A DNA stretch of 62,370 bases from Gammaproteobacteria bacterium (GTDB lineage: Bacteria > Pseudomonadota > Gammaproteobacteria > JAADJB01), in assembly GCA_013151035.1 (NCBI GenBank), contig JAADJB010000030.1, forward strand, positions 852 to 63,221. Reading direction: 5' to 3'. A program made the translations under genes and the position numbers. Positions 28,939-37,783 of this stretch are shown in pieces. Below the pieces are notes generated by a model that was given only the letters and a program-made list of their open reading frames with translations, made no database searches and was not told where the DNA came from. Numbering within the stretch: position 1 is the first letter of the stretch; every line of letters starts with the position of its first letter.

Positions 28939-29796
28939 ATGAATACACAAGCGAGTCCTACTCGACTGATACCTGCGATGGAGATTACTGAAGGTGCAGG
29001 TGTCACCGTACACCGCACTATCGGTACCCCTGCCCTGCGTAATTATGACCCCTTCATGTTGCTGGATCATTTTAATAGTGATGACCCGGATGAATACATT
29101 GCGGGTTTTCCGTCACATCCGCATCGTGGCTTCAGCACCTTCACCTATATGATTGATGGTCAGATGGAACATCAGGATAGTATGGGCAATACGGGCAATC
29201 TTGGCTCCGGTGATGCACAGTGGATGAAAGCAGGCAGTGGCGTTATACACTCAGAGATGCCCAAACAGAAGGATGGTTTAATGCGTGGCTTTCAATTGTG
29301 GATTAACCTGCCAGCAATAAACAAGATGGATATGCCTGAATATCAGGAATTCCCTTCGACTGACTTCCCTGTGATAGAGACAATAGACTTCAATCTCAAA
29401 TTACTCATCGGTCAATTTGGTGATATGCAGGCACCCATCCTGGATAATATTACCCAGGTATCGTATTTCGATGTGCAGGTAAAAGCAGGTAAAAATTTTC
29501 AGCATGCACTACCGGAAGAGAACAATAGTTTTCTGTATGTGTTTGAGGGTGATGGACAAGTCAATGGGCAGAAGATAGCATTACATACACTGATTGCACT
29601 CGGAACAGATGATAACAGAGCTGATTTTTTAGCCGGGAAACAGGGGGCACGATTTGTTTTGATTAGTGGCAAACCCATCAATGAACCCATTGTTCAATAT
29701 GGCCCGTTTGTAATGAATACTCGCGCAGAGGTTGACCAGGCAATGCGTGACTTTAAGTCGAATAATCTTGTACATAATCATGGGTTAAAAAAATGA
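28939..29796 (+). CDS. Pirin family protein (bicupin)
   Basis: 285 residues, ATG preceded by AAGGAGAAC. Pirins are iron cupins; some have quercetin dioxygenase activity. The metal site is FPSHPHRGFSTFTYMIDGQM with HQDS and later GSGVIHSEMP supplying His and Glu ligands. The C-terminal cupin is intact. First gene of the operon controlled by the divergent lysR; ATGA overlap with the next gene. Confidence 0.93.
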   Translation: MNTQASPTRLIPAMEITEGAGVTVHRTIGTPALRNYDPFMLLDHFNSDDPDEYIAGFPSHPHRGFSTFTYMIDGQMEHQDSMGNTGNLGSGDAQWMKAGSGVIHSEMPKQKDGLMRGFQLWINLPAINKMDMPEYQEFPSTDFPVIETIDFNLKLLIGQFGDMQAPILDNITQVSYFDVQVKAGKNFQHALPEENNSFLYVFEGDGQVNGQKIALHTLIALGTDDNRADFLAGKQGARFVLISGKPINEPIVQYGPFVMNTRAEVDQAMRDFKSNNLVHNHGLKK

Positions 29797-30740
29797 CTGT
29801 AAAATTTAAAACCGTTAAGGACGAATTTGTCCGCGTAGAATCAGGGTTCAGAAACTGGATTACTCAGGATGGTCGTGCAGGCCCGAGTGGAGACAGTGGT
29901 TTCATTGCTGAACCGGGGCGTTATCATCTTTATGTTTCATACGCTTGCCCCTGGGCACATAGAACTCTGATTTTTCGTGCATTGAAAGGGCTAAAAGATG
30001 TGATCTCGGTATCCATCGTTCACCCCCTGATGCCAGAAAAGAGCTGGGTATTCGGTGAGTATCCCGGCGCGACAGAGGATCATGTCAACAATACTGATTA
30101 TTTATATCAAAACTACCTGATAGCCGACGCCAACTTTGATGGCCAGGTTACCGTCCCTGTATTGTGGGATAAAGAACGTCAGACCATTGTGAATAATGAG
30201 TCTTCAGAAATCATTCGTATGTTCAACTCTGCCTTTGATAATTACGCAAGGGTTGAGGTGGATTTTTATCCTGAACCATTACGTAAAGAGATTGATGAAA
30301 TCAATAACCTCATATATAACAACATAAATAATGGCGTATACCGTGCTGGATTTTCAACCACGCAAAACGCCTATAACAAGGCCTTTGATCGCTTGTTTAA
30401 CACTATGGATGAACTGGAAGAACGATTGTCAAAACAACGCTATCTTGTTGGTGATCAAATCACAGAGGCAGACTGGCGTTTATTCACCACTCTGGTACGT
30501 TTTGATGCCGTCTATTACAGCCACTTCAAGACCAACAAAAAACGACTAATGGATTACCCGAACCTATGGCCCTACACGCGCGAACTTTATCAGGTACCCG
30601 GCGTAGCAGAGACAGTCAACATGGATCACATCAAACACCACTACTTTGCTAGTCATCACTTAATTAATCCGACCGGGATTATCCCAAAGGGACCGGACAT
30701 TGACTTTTTACAGCCCCATAAGCGGGAAAACCTATCTTAA
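29793..30740 (+). CDS. Glutathionyl-hydroquinone reductase (xi-class glutathione transferase)
   Basis: 315 residues. Uses glutathione to reduce glutathionyl-hydroquinones. The active-site motif YACPWAHRTLIF lies near residues 50-61, with the catalytic cysteine ~52. VPVLWDKERQTIVNNESSEI is the glutathione-binding strand-helix. The C-terminal helical domain and NPTGIIPKGP ending are typical. It overlaps pirin by ATGA. Confidence 0.93.
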   Translation: MTVKFKTVKDEFVRVESGFRNWITQDGRAGPSGDSGFIAEPGRYHLYVSYACPWAHRTLIFRALKGLKDVISVSIVHPLMPEKSWVFGEYPGATEDHVNNTDYLYQNYLIADANFDGQVTVPVLWDKERQTIVNNESSEIIRMFNSAFDNYARVEVDFYPEPLRKEIDEINNLIYNNINNGVYRAGFSTTQNAYNKAFDRLFNTMDELEERLSKQRYLVGDQITEADWRLFTTLVRFDAVYYSHFKTNKKRLMDYPNLWPYTRELYQVPGVAETVNMDHIKHHYFASHHLINPTGIIPKGPDIDFLQPHKRENLS

Positions 30741-30759
30741 CAAAACAAAGGAGAACATT

Positions 30760-30999
30760 ATGTCAAAAGCACTAAACCCACAAAACGCACCCTACACCGT
30801 TAATGTTGAGCAGGGAAAAACTTATTACTGGTGTTCCTGTGGCCGCAGTAAGAGTCAGCCCTATTGCGATGGTTTACACAAAGGTACAGATTTTCAACCC
30901 AAGTCCTTTAGTGCAGAAAAAACAGAAACCATACATTTGTGTGGTTGTAAAAAAACCGGAACCGCACCATTCTGTGATGGTAGTCATAACCAGAAATAA
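30760..30999 (+). CDS. CDGSH iron-sulfur domain protein
   Basis: 79 residues from ATG 30760 with GGAGAAC upstream. Two CDGSH units bind [2Fe-2S] clusters by three Cys and one His each: CSCGRSKSQPYCDGLH and CGCKKTGTAPFCDGSH. Probably a redox or cluster-transfer protein of the cytoplasm. It lies 19 bp behind the glutathione transferase gene and before the permease, in the same operon. Confidence 0.92.
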   Translation: MSKALNPQNAPYTVNVEQGKTYYWCSCGRSKSQPYCDGLHKGTDFQPKSFSAEKTETIHLCGCKKTGTAPFCDGSHNQK

Positions 31000-31004
31000 C
31001 AGAT

Positions 31005-32327
31005 ATGGAGCATTGCACAAAGCACATGACTCAAAATAATACAACTGAAAAACTCAGCCTGATTCAGGTTATATCAATGGGCGTGGGAGGTATGGTAGGC
31101 GGTGGAATATTTTCAGTGCTGGGGCTCGCTATTGTTCAGGCAGGTCATGCAGCACCCATCGCCTTCTTACTGGGTGGCATTATTGCGCTATTAACCGGGC
31201 TCTGCTACGTCAGACTAGGCATCACATTTCAATCAGGTGGTGGCAGTTTTACTTTTCTTGAAAAGGCCTTTTCTTCACCCTTTGTTGCTGGAATAGGTGG
31301 CTGGCTACTACTCACTGGCTATGTAGGCACCATGGCACTCTATGCCTATACCTTTGCTGTTTATGGATCAGCCATGCTGGGTAGCAACGGTGACAATTCA
31401 GCCATGCATCACTTGCTGGAATCACTGGTATTACTGAGTTTTTTAGGTATCAATCTATACGGTGTAAAGGCCAGTGGAAATAGTGAACTAATTATTGTCA
31501 CCATCAAGGTATTAATCCTTTCGCTATTTGCCACTATCGGATTATTCTATGCCAGAGCAGACCATCTGCTACCTGTTTTTAATCAGGGTTACTCGGGGGT
31601 CATTATGGCTGCCGCACTTATTTTTGTTGCCTATGAAGGTTTTGAGCTAATCCCCAATGCCATTAATGAAATGGAAGATCCCGAAAATAACTTACAAAAG
31701 GGGATTATGATTTCAATTATTATTACTATCTTTATTTATGTCTTGGTCTCTCTTGTTGCAGTAGGGAATTTATTACCTGAAGAAATCATAAAATATCAGG
31801 AATATGCACTGGCAGAAGCAGCCAGACCCTTCCTCGGTCATGCGGGTTTTGTTTTGATTGGTGTCGCAGCCCTGTTTTCAACGGCATCAGCGATTAATGC
31901 AACACTTTTTGGTACAGCCCGATTAGGTATGGTAATGGCCCGTGAAAAAGCCCTGCCAGCTGTTTTTGGTTTTCGCCGCCAGCAAAATAATATTCCATGG
32001 GTAAGTTTAACTATTATCACAGCCACCACACTGGTCTTTGTCAACCTAAGTAATCTTAATATTATTTCCTCTTTCGCCAGCGCAACTTTTTTGTTGATCT
32101 TTGCCAGCATTCATCTATCTGCATTTCGGCTCAGAAAAATAATTAACATACATCCAGCCATCCCCTTAATCGGTCTATTACTCACTGTCTCTTCATGGCT
32201 AGCTTTAATTATTTATTTATGGCAATCAGATAAAGATAGTCTGATATGGATCGGGGGTTTTTATATCGGTATTTTCCTGGCAGAAATCCTGTTTAGCCAG
32301 CGTCGATGTATTTGCAAACCTCAGTAG
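31005..32327 (+). CDS. APC-family amino acid permease
   Basis: 440 residues from ATG 31005; ATG 31026 is also possible and would remove seven residues. About 12 membrane segments. The first helix reads VISMGVGGMVGGGIFSVLGL, the unwound substrate-binding helix of APC transporters. YEGFELIPNAINEMEDPENN is the conserved helix 6 / loop region. Substrate unknown. It ends the pirin operon. Confidence 0.9.
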   Translation: MEHCTKHMTQNNTTEKLSLIQVISMGVGGMVGGGIFSVLGLAIVQAGHAAPIAFLLGGIIALLTGLCYVRLGITFQSGGGSFTFLEKAFSSPFVAGIGGWLLLTGYVGTMALYAYTFAVYGSAMLGSNGDNSAMHHLLESLVLLSFLGINLYGVKASGNSELIIVTIKVLILSLFATIGLFYARADHLLPVFNQGYSGVIMAAALIFVAYEGFELIPNAINEMEDPENNLQKGIMISIIITIFIYVLVSLVAVGNLLPEEIIKYQEYALAEAARPFLGHAGFVLIGVAALFSTASAINATLFGTARLGMVMAREKALPAVFGFRRQQNNIPWVSLTIITATTLVFVNLSNLNIISSFASATFLLIFASIHLSAFRLRKIINIHPAIPLIGLLLTVSSWLALIIYLWQSDKDSLIWIGGFYIGIFLAEILFSQRRCICKPQ

Positions 32328-32385
32328 AAAAATAAAGGTAAAACTTTCTGTTGACAAAACACACAGAAACATCGACCATCGAGAC

Positions 32386-32475
32386 ATGAATACATTTACC
32401 CGCCACTCCGTAATTCGATGCATGTGCGTGCTACCTCTATGGCAGTCCCCGCAGTGGCCTTCTGTTGTGTTTTAA
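32386..32475 (+). CDS. Candidate leader peptide of the DMT exporter gene
   Basis: 29 codons from ATG 32386 to TAA 32473. Composition includes two Arg, two Cys and two Trp codons, the latter in PLWQSPQWPS. TTGACA at 32351-32356 could be a -35 box; no clear ribosome site or -10 is visible. The frame overlaps arms 1 and 2 of the attenuator described next, so ribosome position could decide transcription of the exporter gene. Confidence 0.45.
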   Translation: MNTFTRHSVIRCMCVLPLWQSPQWPSVVF

Positions 32476-32537
32476 AACCCATACAGAAAATAGTTTTTCA
32501 TCAGGCCACTACCTAAAAGATAGTGGCCTTTTTTATT
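32402..32537 (+). promoter_or_regulatory. Transcription attenuator upstream of the DMT exporter
   Basis: Four arms are visible: GCCACT (32402-32407), GCAGTGGCCT (32451-32460), AGGCCACTAC (32503-32512) and TAGTGGCCT (32521-32529). Arms 3 and 4 form a perfect 9-bp terminator stem followed by a T-run. Arm 2 can pair with arm 3 at 9 of 10 positions, or with arm 1 over 6 bp. The exporter GTG lies 37 bp after the stem. The mutually exclusive pairing is the hallmark of attenuation. Confidence 0.7.
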
Positions 32538-32566
32538 GTTAATCTTTCACTCACTGGAGAAAAGAC

Positions 32567-33472
32567 GTGTCTGTCCCTGCTGCTTATATCATTGTCATAC
32601 TTGTATGGAGTACAACACCACTTGGCATTAAATGGAGTAGCGCTGGAATTGGCTATGAGTATGGTGTTGCCCTGCGTATGATCATTGGTTTGTTTGCATT
32701 GATAATGATTGCTCGTCTACAGCGTCTACCGCTACCCTGGAACAGACAGGCAAGATACCTTTACATCGTCAGTGGTTTATCATTATTCCTGACCATGGCT
32801 TCTGTCTACTGGGCAGCACAATATATTCCGTCTGGATGGATTTCAGTTATATTTGGTCTTTCACCTGTTTTAACCAGCATCTTCGCTATGTTAATTCTGC
32901 ATGAAAGCACCTTCACCCCTGGACGTATCTTTGGTATGTTACTCGGATTAAGTGGGCTGATAGTCGTGTTTATAGAAGGCCTGAGCATTTCAACCGCCGC
33001 CCTGGCAGGCGTTGCCGCAGTAACGTTTGCTGCATCGGCACAATCTCTTGGTGCGGTTATTATCCGTAAGTTGAAGCCCGATATACCCGCTATTTCTATT
33101 ACTATTGGGAGTCTGATTGTTGCTACGCCATTATTTTTTGCTAATGCCTTTTATAATTCTAACTGGCCACAAACCTGGCCACAGCAATCTGTCATGGCCA
33201 TTGTTTACCTGGCCATTTTGGGTACTGCACTCGGCTTTCCTCTCTACTATTATCTGCTAAAAAACATTAATGTGGAGCGAGTCGCGTTGATCACCCTGAT
33301 TACACCTGTCATGGCATTATTACTGGGGGCTGCGATCAATAATGAGGAAATTGGTTCTCAAGTATGGTTTGGTACCGCCCTGATTTTAAGCGGACTAGCG
33401 ATTTATGAATATGGCAAGTATTTACCTTTCAAAAAGAAATGGCAGATACGTTGGAAACAATGGCCACTTTAA
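32567..33472 (+). CDS. EamA/DMT-family transporter
   Basis: 301 residues from GTG 32567 with GGAG upstream. Ten membrane helices in two EamA halves; the first half has IPSGWISVIFGLSPVLTSIF, the second GTALGFPLYYYLLKNINVER. Members export amino acids and metabolites. Substrate is not shown, though the leader peptide hints that an amino acid or aminoacyl-tRNA may be sensed. The 3' end overlaps convergent nhaD by 4 bp. Confidence 0.92.
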   Translation: MSVPAAYIIVILVWSTTPLGIKWSSAGIGYEYGVALRMIIGLFALIMIARLQRLPLPWNRQARYLYIVSGLSLFLTMASVYWAAQYIPSGWISVIFGLSPVLTSIFAMLILHESTFTPGRIFGMLLGLSGLIVVFIEGLSISTAALAGVAAVTFAASAQSLGAVIIRKLKPDIPAISITIGSLIVATPLFFANAFYNSNWPQTWPQQSVMAIVYLAILGTALGFPLYYYLLKNINVERVALITLITPVMALLLGAAINNEEIGSQVWFGTALILSGLAIYEYGKYLPFKKKWQIRWKQWPL

Positions 33473-34905
33473 AACAGGCTACTGTTCAACCACATGTGGG
33501 TTACGATACTGGCGGCATAGCCCAGTGCAATAACGGGTGACCACTTCAGATGACCAAAGAAGGTATATTTACCACGTGCCTGCCCCATCAATGCCACGCC
33601 TGCGGCTGAACCAATGGATAACAATGAACCGCCAACACCGGCGGTCAGGGTAACCAGTAACCACTGACCTGTCGACATATCCGGATTCATCGTCAGCACG
33701 GCAAACATCACTGGAATATTATCAACAATTGCCGAGATCACACCGACGGCAATATTCGCACTGGTGGCACCCCATTGGTTATACATCACATCCGAGATCA
33801 GTGCCAGGTAGCCAAGGAAACCCAGCCCACCCACACAAAGAACAACACCATAGAAAAAGAATAGAGTATCCCACTCCGCACGCGCGATCTTATTGAAAAT
33901 ATCAAATGGGACGGCACTGGCCTTGTGTCCCTCAGCATCCACCACCTGACTCATGGCATTTACACACTTGTAATTGGTCTTTTTTAGGTAAAAACCAAGT
34001 AATTGTAGATAACCTAAACCGGTGAGCATACCTATTACGGGTGGTAGACCAAGGAAATTATGGAAACTGACTGCGGTAACAATAGTCAACAGAAAAAATA
34101 TAACAATACGTTTGGCACCGCGCTTCATCATCACAGTATCTTCTGTCGTCGCGGGTCTTTCATCAGGGATAGAAAAATGCATGATTGCCGCAGGAACAAT
34201 AAAATTAACCATTGATGGAACAAACAAAGCAAAGAAACCCCAGAAGTCGACCATGCCTTTTTGCCAGACCATCAATGTGGTGATATCACCAAAGGGACTG
34301 AATGCCCCACCGGCATTGGATGCCACCACAATATTAATACAGGACAAGGTAACAAATTTAGGGCTTGATGCACCCACTGCCAATACGACGGCACACATTA
34401 ATAATGCCGTGGTAAGGTTATCCGCTACCGGGGAGATAAAGAAGGCAAGGAAACCCGTGAGCCAAAAGAGCTGACGAAAACCAAAGCCTTTCTTGATTAA
34501 CCATGACCGCAGGGCATCAAAGACCTGACGTTCTTCCATCGAGTTAATATAGGTCATCGCCACCAGCAAGAAGAGCATTAATTCCGAATACTCCAGCAGG
34601 TTATGGCGCACCGCTGCCTCAGCAGCATGGGACATACCATGGCTGGTATAAACCCAACCTATCAAACCCCAGATAATACCTGCCGCAAGAATAACCGGCT
34701 TGGATTTACGCAGATGGGTAAATTCCTCTGCCACAACAAGAATATAGGCGATGGCAAAAATCATGATTGAGGTATAACCGACCCAGCTATCCGTCAGATT
34801 CAGGAGTTGTCCCCCGGCCTCATTAGCCATTGCATTAATGGGCACAAGTAAAGAGAGGATGGTTGTAACACACAGAGCCACCAACGAGCTTGATTTATTA
34901 TTCAT
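33469..34905 (-). CDS. nhaD: Sodium:proton antiporter NhaD
   Basis: 478 residues. An inner-membrane antiporter of the ion transporter superfamily that removes Na+ in exchange for H+. EYSELMLFLLVAMTYINSME, FFISPVADNLTTALLMCAVV and NAGGAFSPFGDITTLMVW are the conserved NhaD segments with buried Asp residues. The gene begins 9 bp after the SLC13 permease gene ends, so they are probably cotranscribed from the sigma-54-type promoter at 37608. Confidence 0.93.
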   Translation of the reverse strand: MNNKSSSLVALCVTTILSLLVPINAMANEAGGQLLNLTDSWVGYTSIMIFAIAYILVVAEEFTHLRKSKPVILAAGIIWGLIGWVYTSHGMSHAAEAAVRHNLLEYSELMLFLLVAMTYINSMEERQVFDALRSWLIKKGFGFRQLFWLTGFLAFFISPVADNLTTALLMCAVVLAVGASSPKFVTLSCINIVVASNAGGAFSPFGDITTLMVWQKGMVDFWGFFALFVPSMVNFIVPAAIMHFSIPDERPATTEDTVMMKRGAKRIVIFFLLTIVTAVSFHNFLGLPPVIGMLTGLGYLQLLGFYLKKTNYKCVNAMSQVVDAEGHKASAVPFDIFNKIARAEWDTLFFFYGVVLCVGGLGFLGYLALISDVMYNQWGATSANIAVGVISAIVDNIPVMFAVLTMNPDMSTGQWLLVTLTAGVGGSLLSIGSAAGVALMGQARGKYTFFGHLKWSPVIALGYAASIVTHMWLNSSLF

Positions 34906-34914
34906 TTTTATTTC

Positions 34915-36903
34915 CTAGAAAACGATATTCATCATAACCATCATCACAACTAAAAACAGCACAGTCATGATTCCGCCAGCCTTCAAGAAATCGGCCACAC
35001 GATAGCCCGCTGGCCCCATAATCAAGGCATTGACCTGATGGGTGGGAATTAAGAAAGAGTTAGAAGTAGCAATAGCAACAGTCAAGGCAAACACCGCAGG
35101 ATTCGCCCCCGCACCAATTGCAATATTAACCGCGAGCGGCACCAACAATACAGTGGCACCCACATTCGACATCACTAATGTAAAGAAGGTTGCCAATACA
35201 GCAATCGCTGTCTGAATCACCCATATTTCCTGATCACCCACAACATACAAAACCTGGTCAGCAATCCATTTAGCGGTACCCGTGGTCTCCACTGCCAGCC
35301 CAAGAGGAATCAGGGAGGCCAACAGGAATACCGTTTTCCATGAAACCGCTTCGTAGGCCTCTTCTATCTTCAACACACCTGAAAGCACCATACCCATAGC
35401 ACCCGTCAATAGCGCTACCGACAAACGAATATCAGTAAACAACACCATAAATAACGCAATACCAAAGAAGATCATTGCCGGTAGAATCTTGTTGGGTCGG
35501 ACTTCCTCCTCATGCGGGTATTCGGTCGTCACGACAACAAAATCATTATCCTTTTCGATACGCTCCAACGCTGTCCATGCCGTATGAACCACCAGCGTAT
35601 CACCTGCCTGAAAGGGATTATTGCGTATATCATCACCCTCACGCATGGTTTTGCCATTACGATGCAGACCAATCATAGCGAGACCATAGGCCTTACGCAT
35701 CCAGACATCACGCGCTGTTTTTCCAATCAATCTTGAACCTGGCGGTATAACCACCTCGGCAATACCGGCCTTTATGCTCGAAAGTGCATCAGAAAATGAA
35801 CGTAGCTCACTGCGCTTTTTAAGTGCATACTTTTCAACAAAATGAGAAAGCACCTGGGGATCAGCGATAACGCCCAGCACCATACCAGACTCAATCTCTG
35901 TATCCCTGGCGATGGTTCCCGGCCCCAGGCGAGATGCCCCACCCGCATGCTTACTAGCAATTATACGCACACGATAAACCGTTTCAACATCATCAAGATG
36001 CATACCAATGATTGCACTGCCATCAGTCACCACCAATTCAGATAATGCGTAGTCCACACCATAAACATCGTGAAAATAGCGCATCGGATCACTACCACTG
36101 GTACTGCTCTCACTTTTAGTCTTTGGCAACACAAAACGACCCGCCAGAACAAAATAAATAATACCGGTAACAATCAGGGCAGCACCCACCGGAGTCACAG
36201 AGAACAAACCCCAGGTATCCATCTGCTGATCCGCAGGCAGAGCCTTATTCGAGGTTAAAATCAGGTCATTCAACAAAATTAGTGGACTTGATCCCACCAT
36301 AGTCATGGTGCCACCCAGAATGGCAGTGAAACCCATAGGCATCAACAGGCGGGATAATGGAATACCGGAACGCGCTGATATACGAGAAACCACGGGCAAA
36401 AAGAGTGCCGCAGCACCCACATTCTGCATAAATGAAGATATGAAACCAACGGTTGCGGAGATGATCGGGATTATTCGTTTTTCGGTGGTACCACCTGCCT
36501 TCAGGATAAAGGCCGCCACCTTACTCATAATGCCCGTCTTATCAAGACCTGCACCGATAATCATAACAGCAATAATTGACATCACCGCATTGGATGAAAA
36601 GCCATCAAACAAGTGTTTATTGTCTACTAAACCCTGTTCCAACCCCATAAAAGGTGCCAATAGCGAGGTCAGTCCCAACAGCACCATAACAGTTGCTGCC
36701 GCAACATCCACACTAACAATTTCAAAAGCAAAAAGATAAATAGTAAGAACCAGCACAGCACTCACCCAGGCTATTTCAATCGTGGGCACCACGGTAGCAA
36801 GAAAGAATGCAAATGCTGTAAATATTATGGCTGCAATAATCTGTTTTGGACTAAAAACCCCTGGCGTTACAATTGTTTGCTCTTCATCAGCAAGTTTATT
36901 CAT
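34915..36903 (-). CDS. SLC13/DASS-family permease with two RCK_C domains
   Basis: 662 residues. An N-terminal membrane half (~20-230) and a C-terminal half (~470-662) enclose two cytoplasmic RCK_C (TrkA-C) domains at ~265-355 and ~375-450, the latter with VVIPPGSRLIGKTARDVWMR. Such proteins transport sulfate, dicarboxylates or similar anions; the RCK_C domains sense ligands. Substrate not determined. NSFLIPTHQVNALIMGPAGY is the conserved second re-entrant motif. Confidence 0.9.
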   Translation of the reverse strand: MNKLADEEQTIVTPGVFSPKQIIAAIIFTAFAFFLATVVPTIEIAWVSAVLVLTIYLFAFEIVSVDVAAATVMVLLGLTSLLAPFMGLEQGLVDNKHLFDGFSSNAVMSIIAVMIIGAGLDKTGIMSKVAAFILKAGGTTEKRIIPIISATVGFISSFMQNVGAAALFLPVVSRISARSGIPLSRLLMPMGFTAILGGTMTMVGSSPLILLNDLILTSNKALPADQQMDTWGLFSVTPVGAALIVTGIIYFVLAGRFVLPKTKSESSTSGSDPMRYFHDVYGVDYALSELVVTDGSAIIGMHLDDVETVYRVRIIASKHAGGASRLGPGTIARDTEIESGMVLGVIADPQVLSHFVEKYALKKRSELRSFSDALSSIKAGIAEVVIPPGSRLIGKTARDVWMRKAYGLAMIGLHRNGKTMREGDDIRNNPFQAGDTLVVHTAWTALERIEKDNDFVVVTTEYPHEEEVRPNKILPAMIFFGIALFMVLFTDIRLSVALLTGAMGMVLSGVLKIEEAYEAVSWKTVFLLASLIPLGLAVETTGTAKWIADQVLYVVGDQEIWVIQTAIAVLATFFTLVMSNVGATVLLVPLAVNIAIGAGANPAVFALTVAIATSNSFLIPTHQVNALIMGPAGYRVADFLKAGGIMTVLFLVVMMVMMNIVF

Positions 36904-36981
36904 TATTTCACTCTTCTTAACTATTTTAGAATTTGGTTATTTATATTGGACCGGTACAGCTGGCTACCTGACCTGATCACA

Positions 36982-37548
36982 TCACCTTAAATGACGAGTA
37001 GGCCTTTTCACTGACAACGCCGAAGTGCTATCCTCAATCAGCACCATAGGCACAAGCAGACGATTATACCGTTTTGGAATCACATCTTCTATAAGTGCCT
37101 TCGCAACAGAATCGTCAGGCATTGCGACCACAAAGATCAGTGCTGACTGATTACTGATATAGTCGGTAATATCCTCAACAGCATTTACCCCGAATTGAGT
37201 CCGTTGACAATCAATACCAGCCTCATAAATATGATTTTCCAATACTGAGATATTGATCATGTCAACCGGTCCGTGAATAAGCAGCTCAATCCTGGCATTT
37301 TGCCGTAAGCAGGTCTCAATGACATAATTAAGCGGTGCTCCTAGCCCCCTGCCATCGCTGATTAAAGCAATACGTTGAGCCCCCGGTTTTTTTACCAGAT
37401 GCAAAGATGGAGAAGAAGGTTGATCCTGCTTTTCTATGACAGCCCCCAACGTCTTCATTTTCTCATCCATAGAGAGAAACTCACCGGCATATTGAGAACC
37501 TAAACCAGACAACAAATTTTTCCAATAACCCGCTGATTTTTTCATCAT
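36982..37548 (-). CDS. UspA-like small cytoplasmic protein, function unknown
   Basis: 188 residues, ATG preceded by GGAG. Residues ~60-180 alternate strand and helix like a universal-stress-protein fold (RIALISDGRGLGAPLNYVIE, then RIELLIHGPVDMINIS), but the ATP-binding G-x2-G-x9-G motif is not clear. It is the first gene behind the sigma-54-type promoter and precedes the SLC13 gene by 78 bp, so it may modulate that transporter; this is inference. Confidence 0.7.
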   Translation of the reverse strand: MMKKSAGYWKNLLSGLGSQYAGEFLSMDEKMKTLGAVIEKQDQPSSPSLHLVKKPGAQRIALISDGRGLGAPLNYVIETCLRQNARIELLIHGPVDMINISVLENHIYEAGIDCQRTQFGVNAVEDITDYISNQSALIFVVAMPDDSVAKALIEDVIPKRYNRLLVPMVLIEDSTSALSVKRPTRHLR

Positions 37549-37607
37549 GTTAACTCCATAATAGAGGTGCCTTTAACTCATACATTCGCCTTACTCCACT
37601 ATGTTAT

Positions 37608-37623
37608 TGCAAAGTATATGCCA
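37608..37623 (-). promoter_or_regulatory. Sigma-54-type promoter (-24/-12)
   Basis: Minus strand TGGCATATACTTTGCA, with GG and GC exactly 12 nt apart, fits TGGCAC-N5-TTGCA. The start of transcription would be near 37596, ~48 nt before the UspA-like ATG. The activator needed for sigma-54 is encoded next door at 39283-40668. Confidence 0.75.
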
Positions 37624-37765
37624 GAACCAATAAATCACAAGCAATTGATTTAAATACAAATAATATAATATAACTCACAACAGGCGTTGCAATATGAATC
37701 ATCATTTACAGGGAAAACCGCTGGAACACTAGAAAATGCACCGAATAGCAAAAACTGCTAGTATT

Positions 37766-37780
37766 GTTTCAAATTGAAAC
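37766..37780. promoter_or_regulatory. Palindrome GTTTCAAATTGAAAC, candidate activator site
   Basis: Two 7-bp arms around one central base. It lies ~150 bp upstream of the sigma-54-type promoter, a usual distance for NtrC-type enhancer sites, and 3 bp before the kinase ATG, where binding could also repress the kinase operon. Confidence 0.5.
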
Positions 37781-37783
37781 AGT

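Noticed and set aside
34022-34474. 150-residue plus-strand frame inside nhaD
   Set aside because: nhaD is continuous on the minus strand with conserved membrane motifs.
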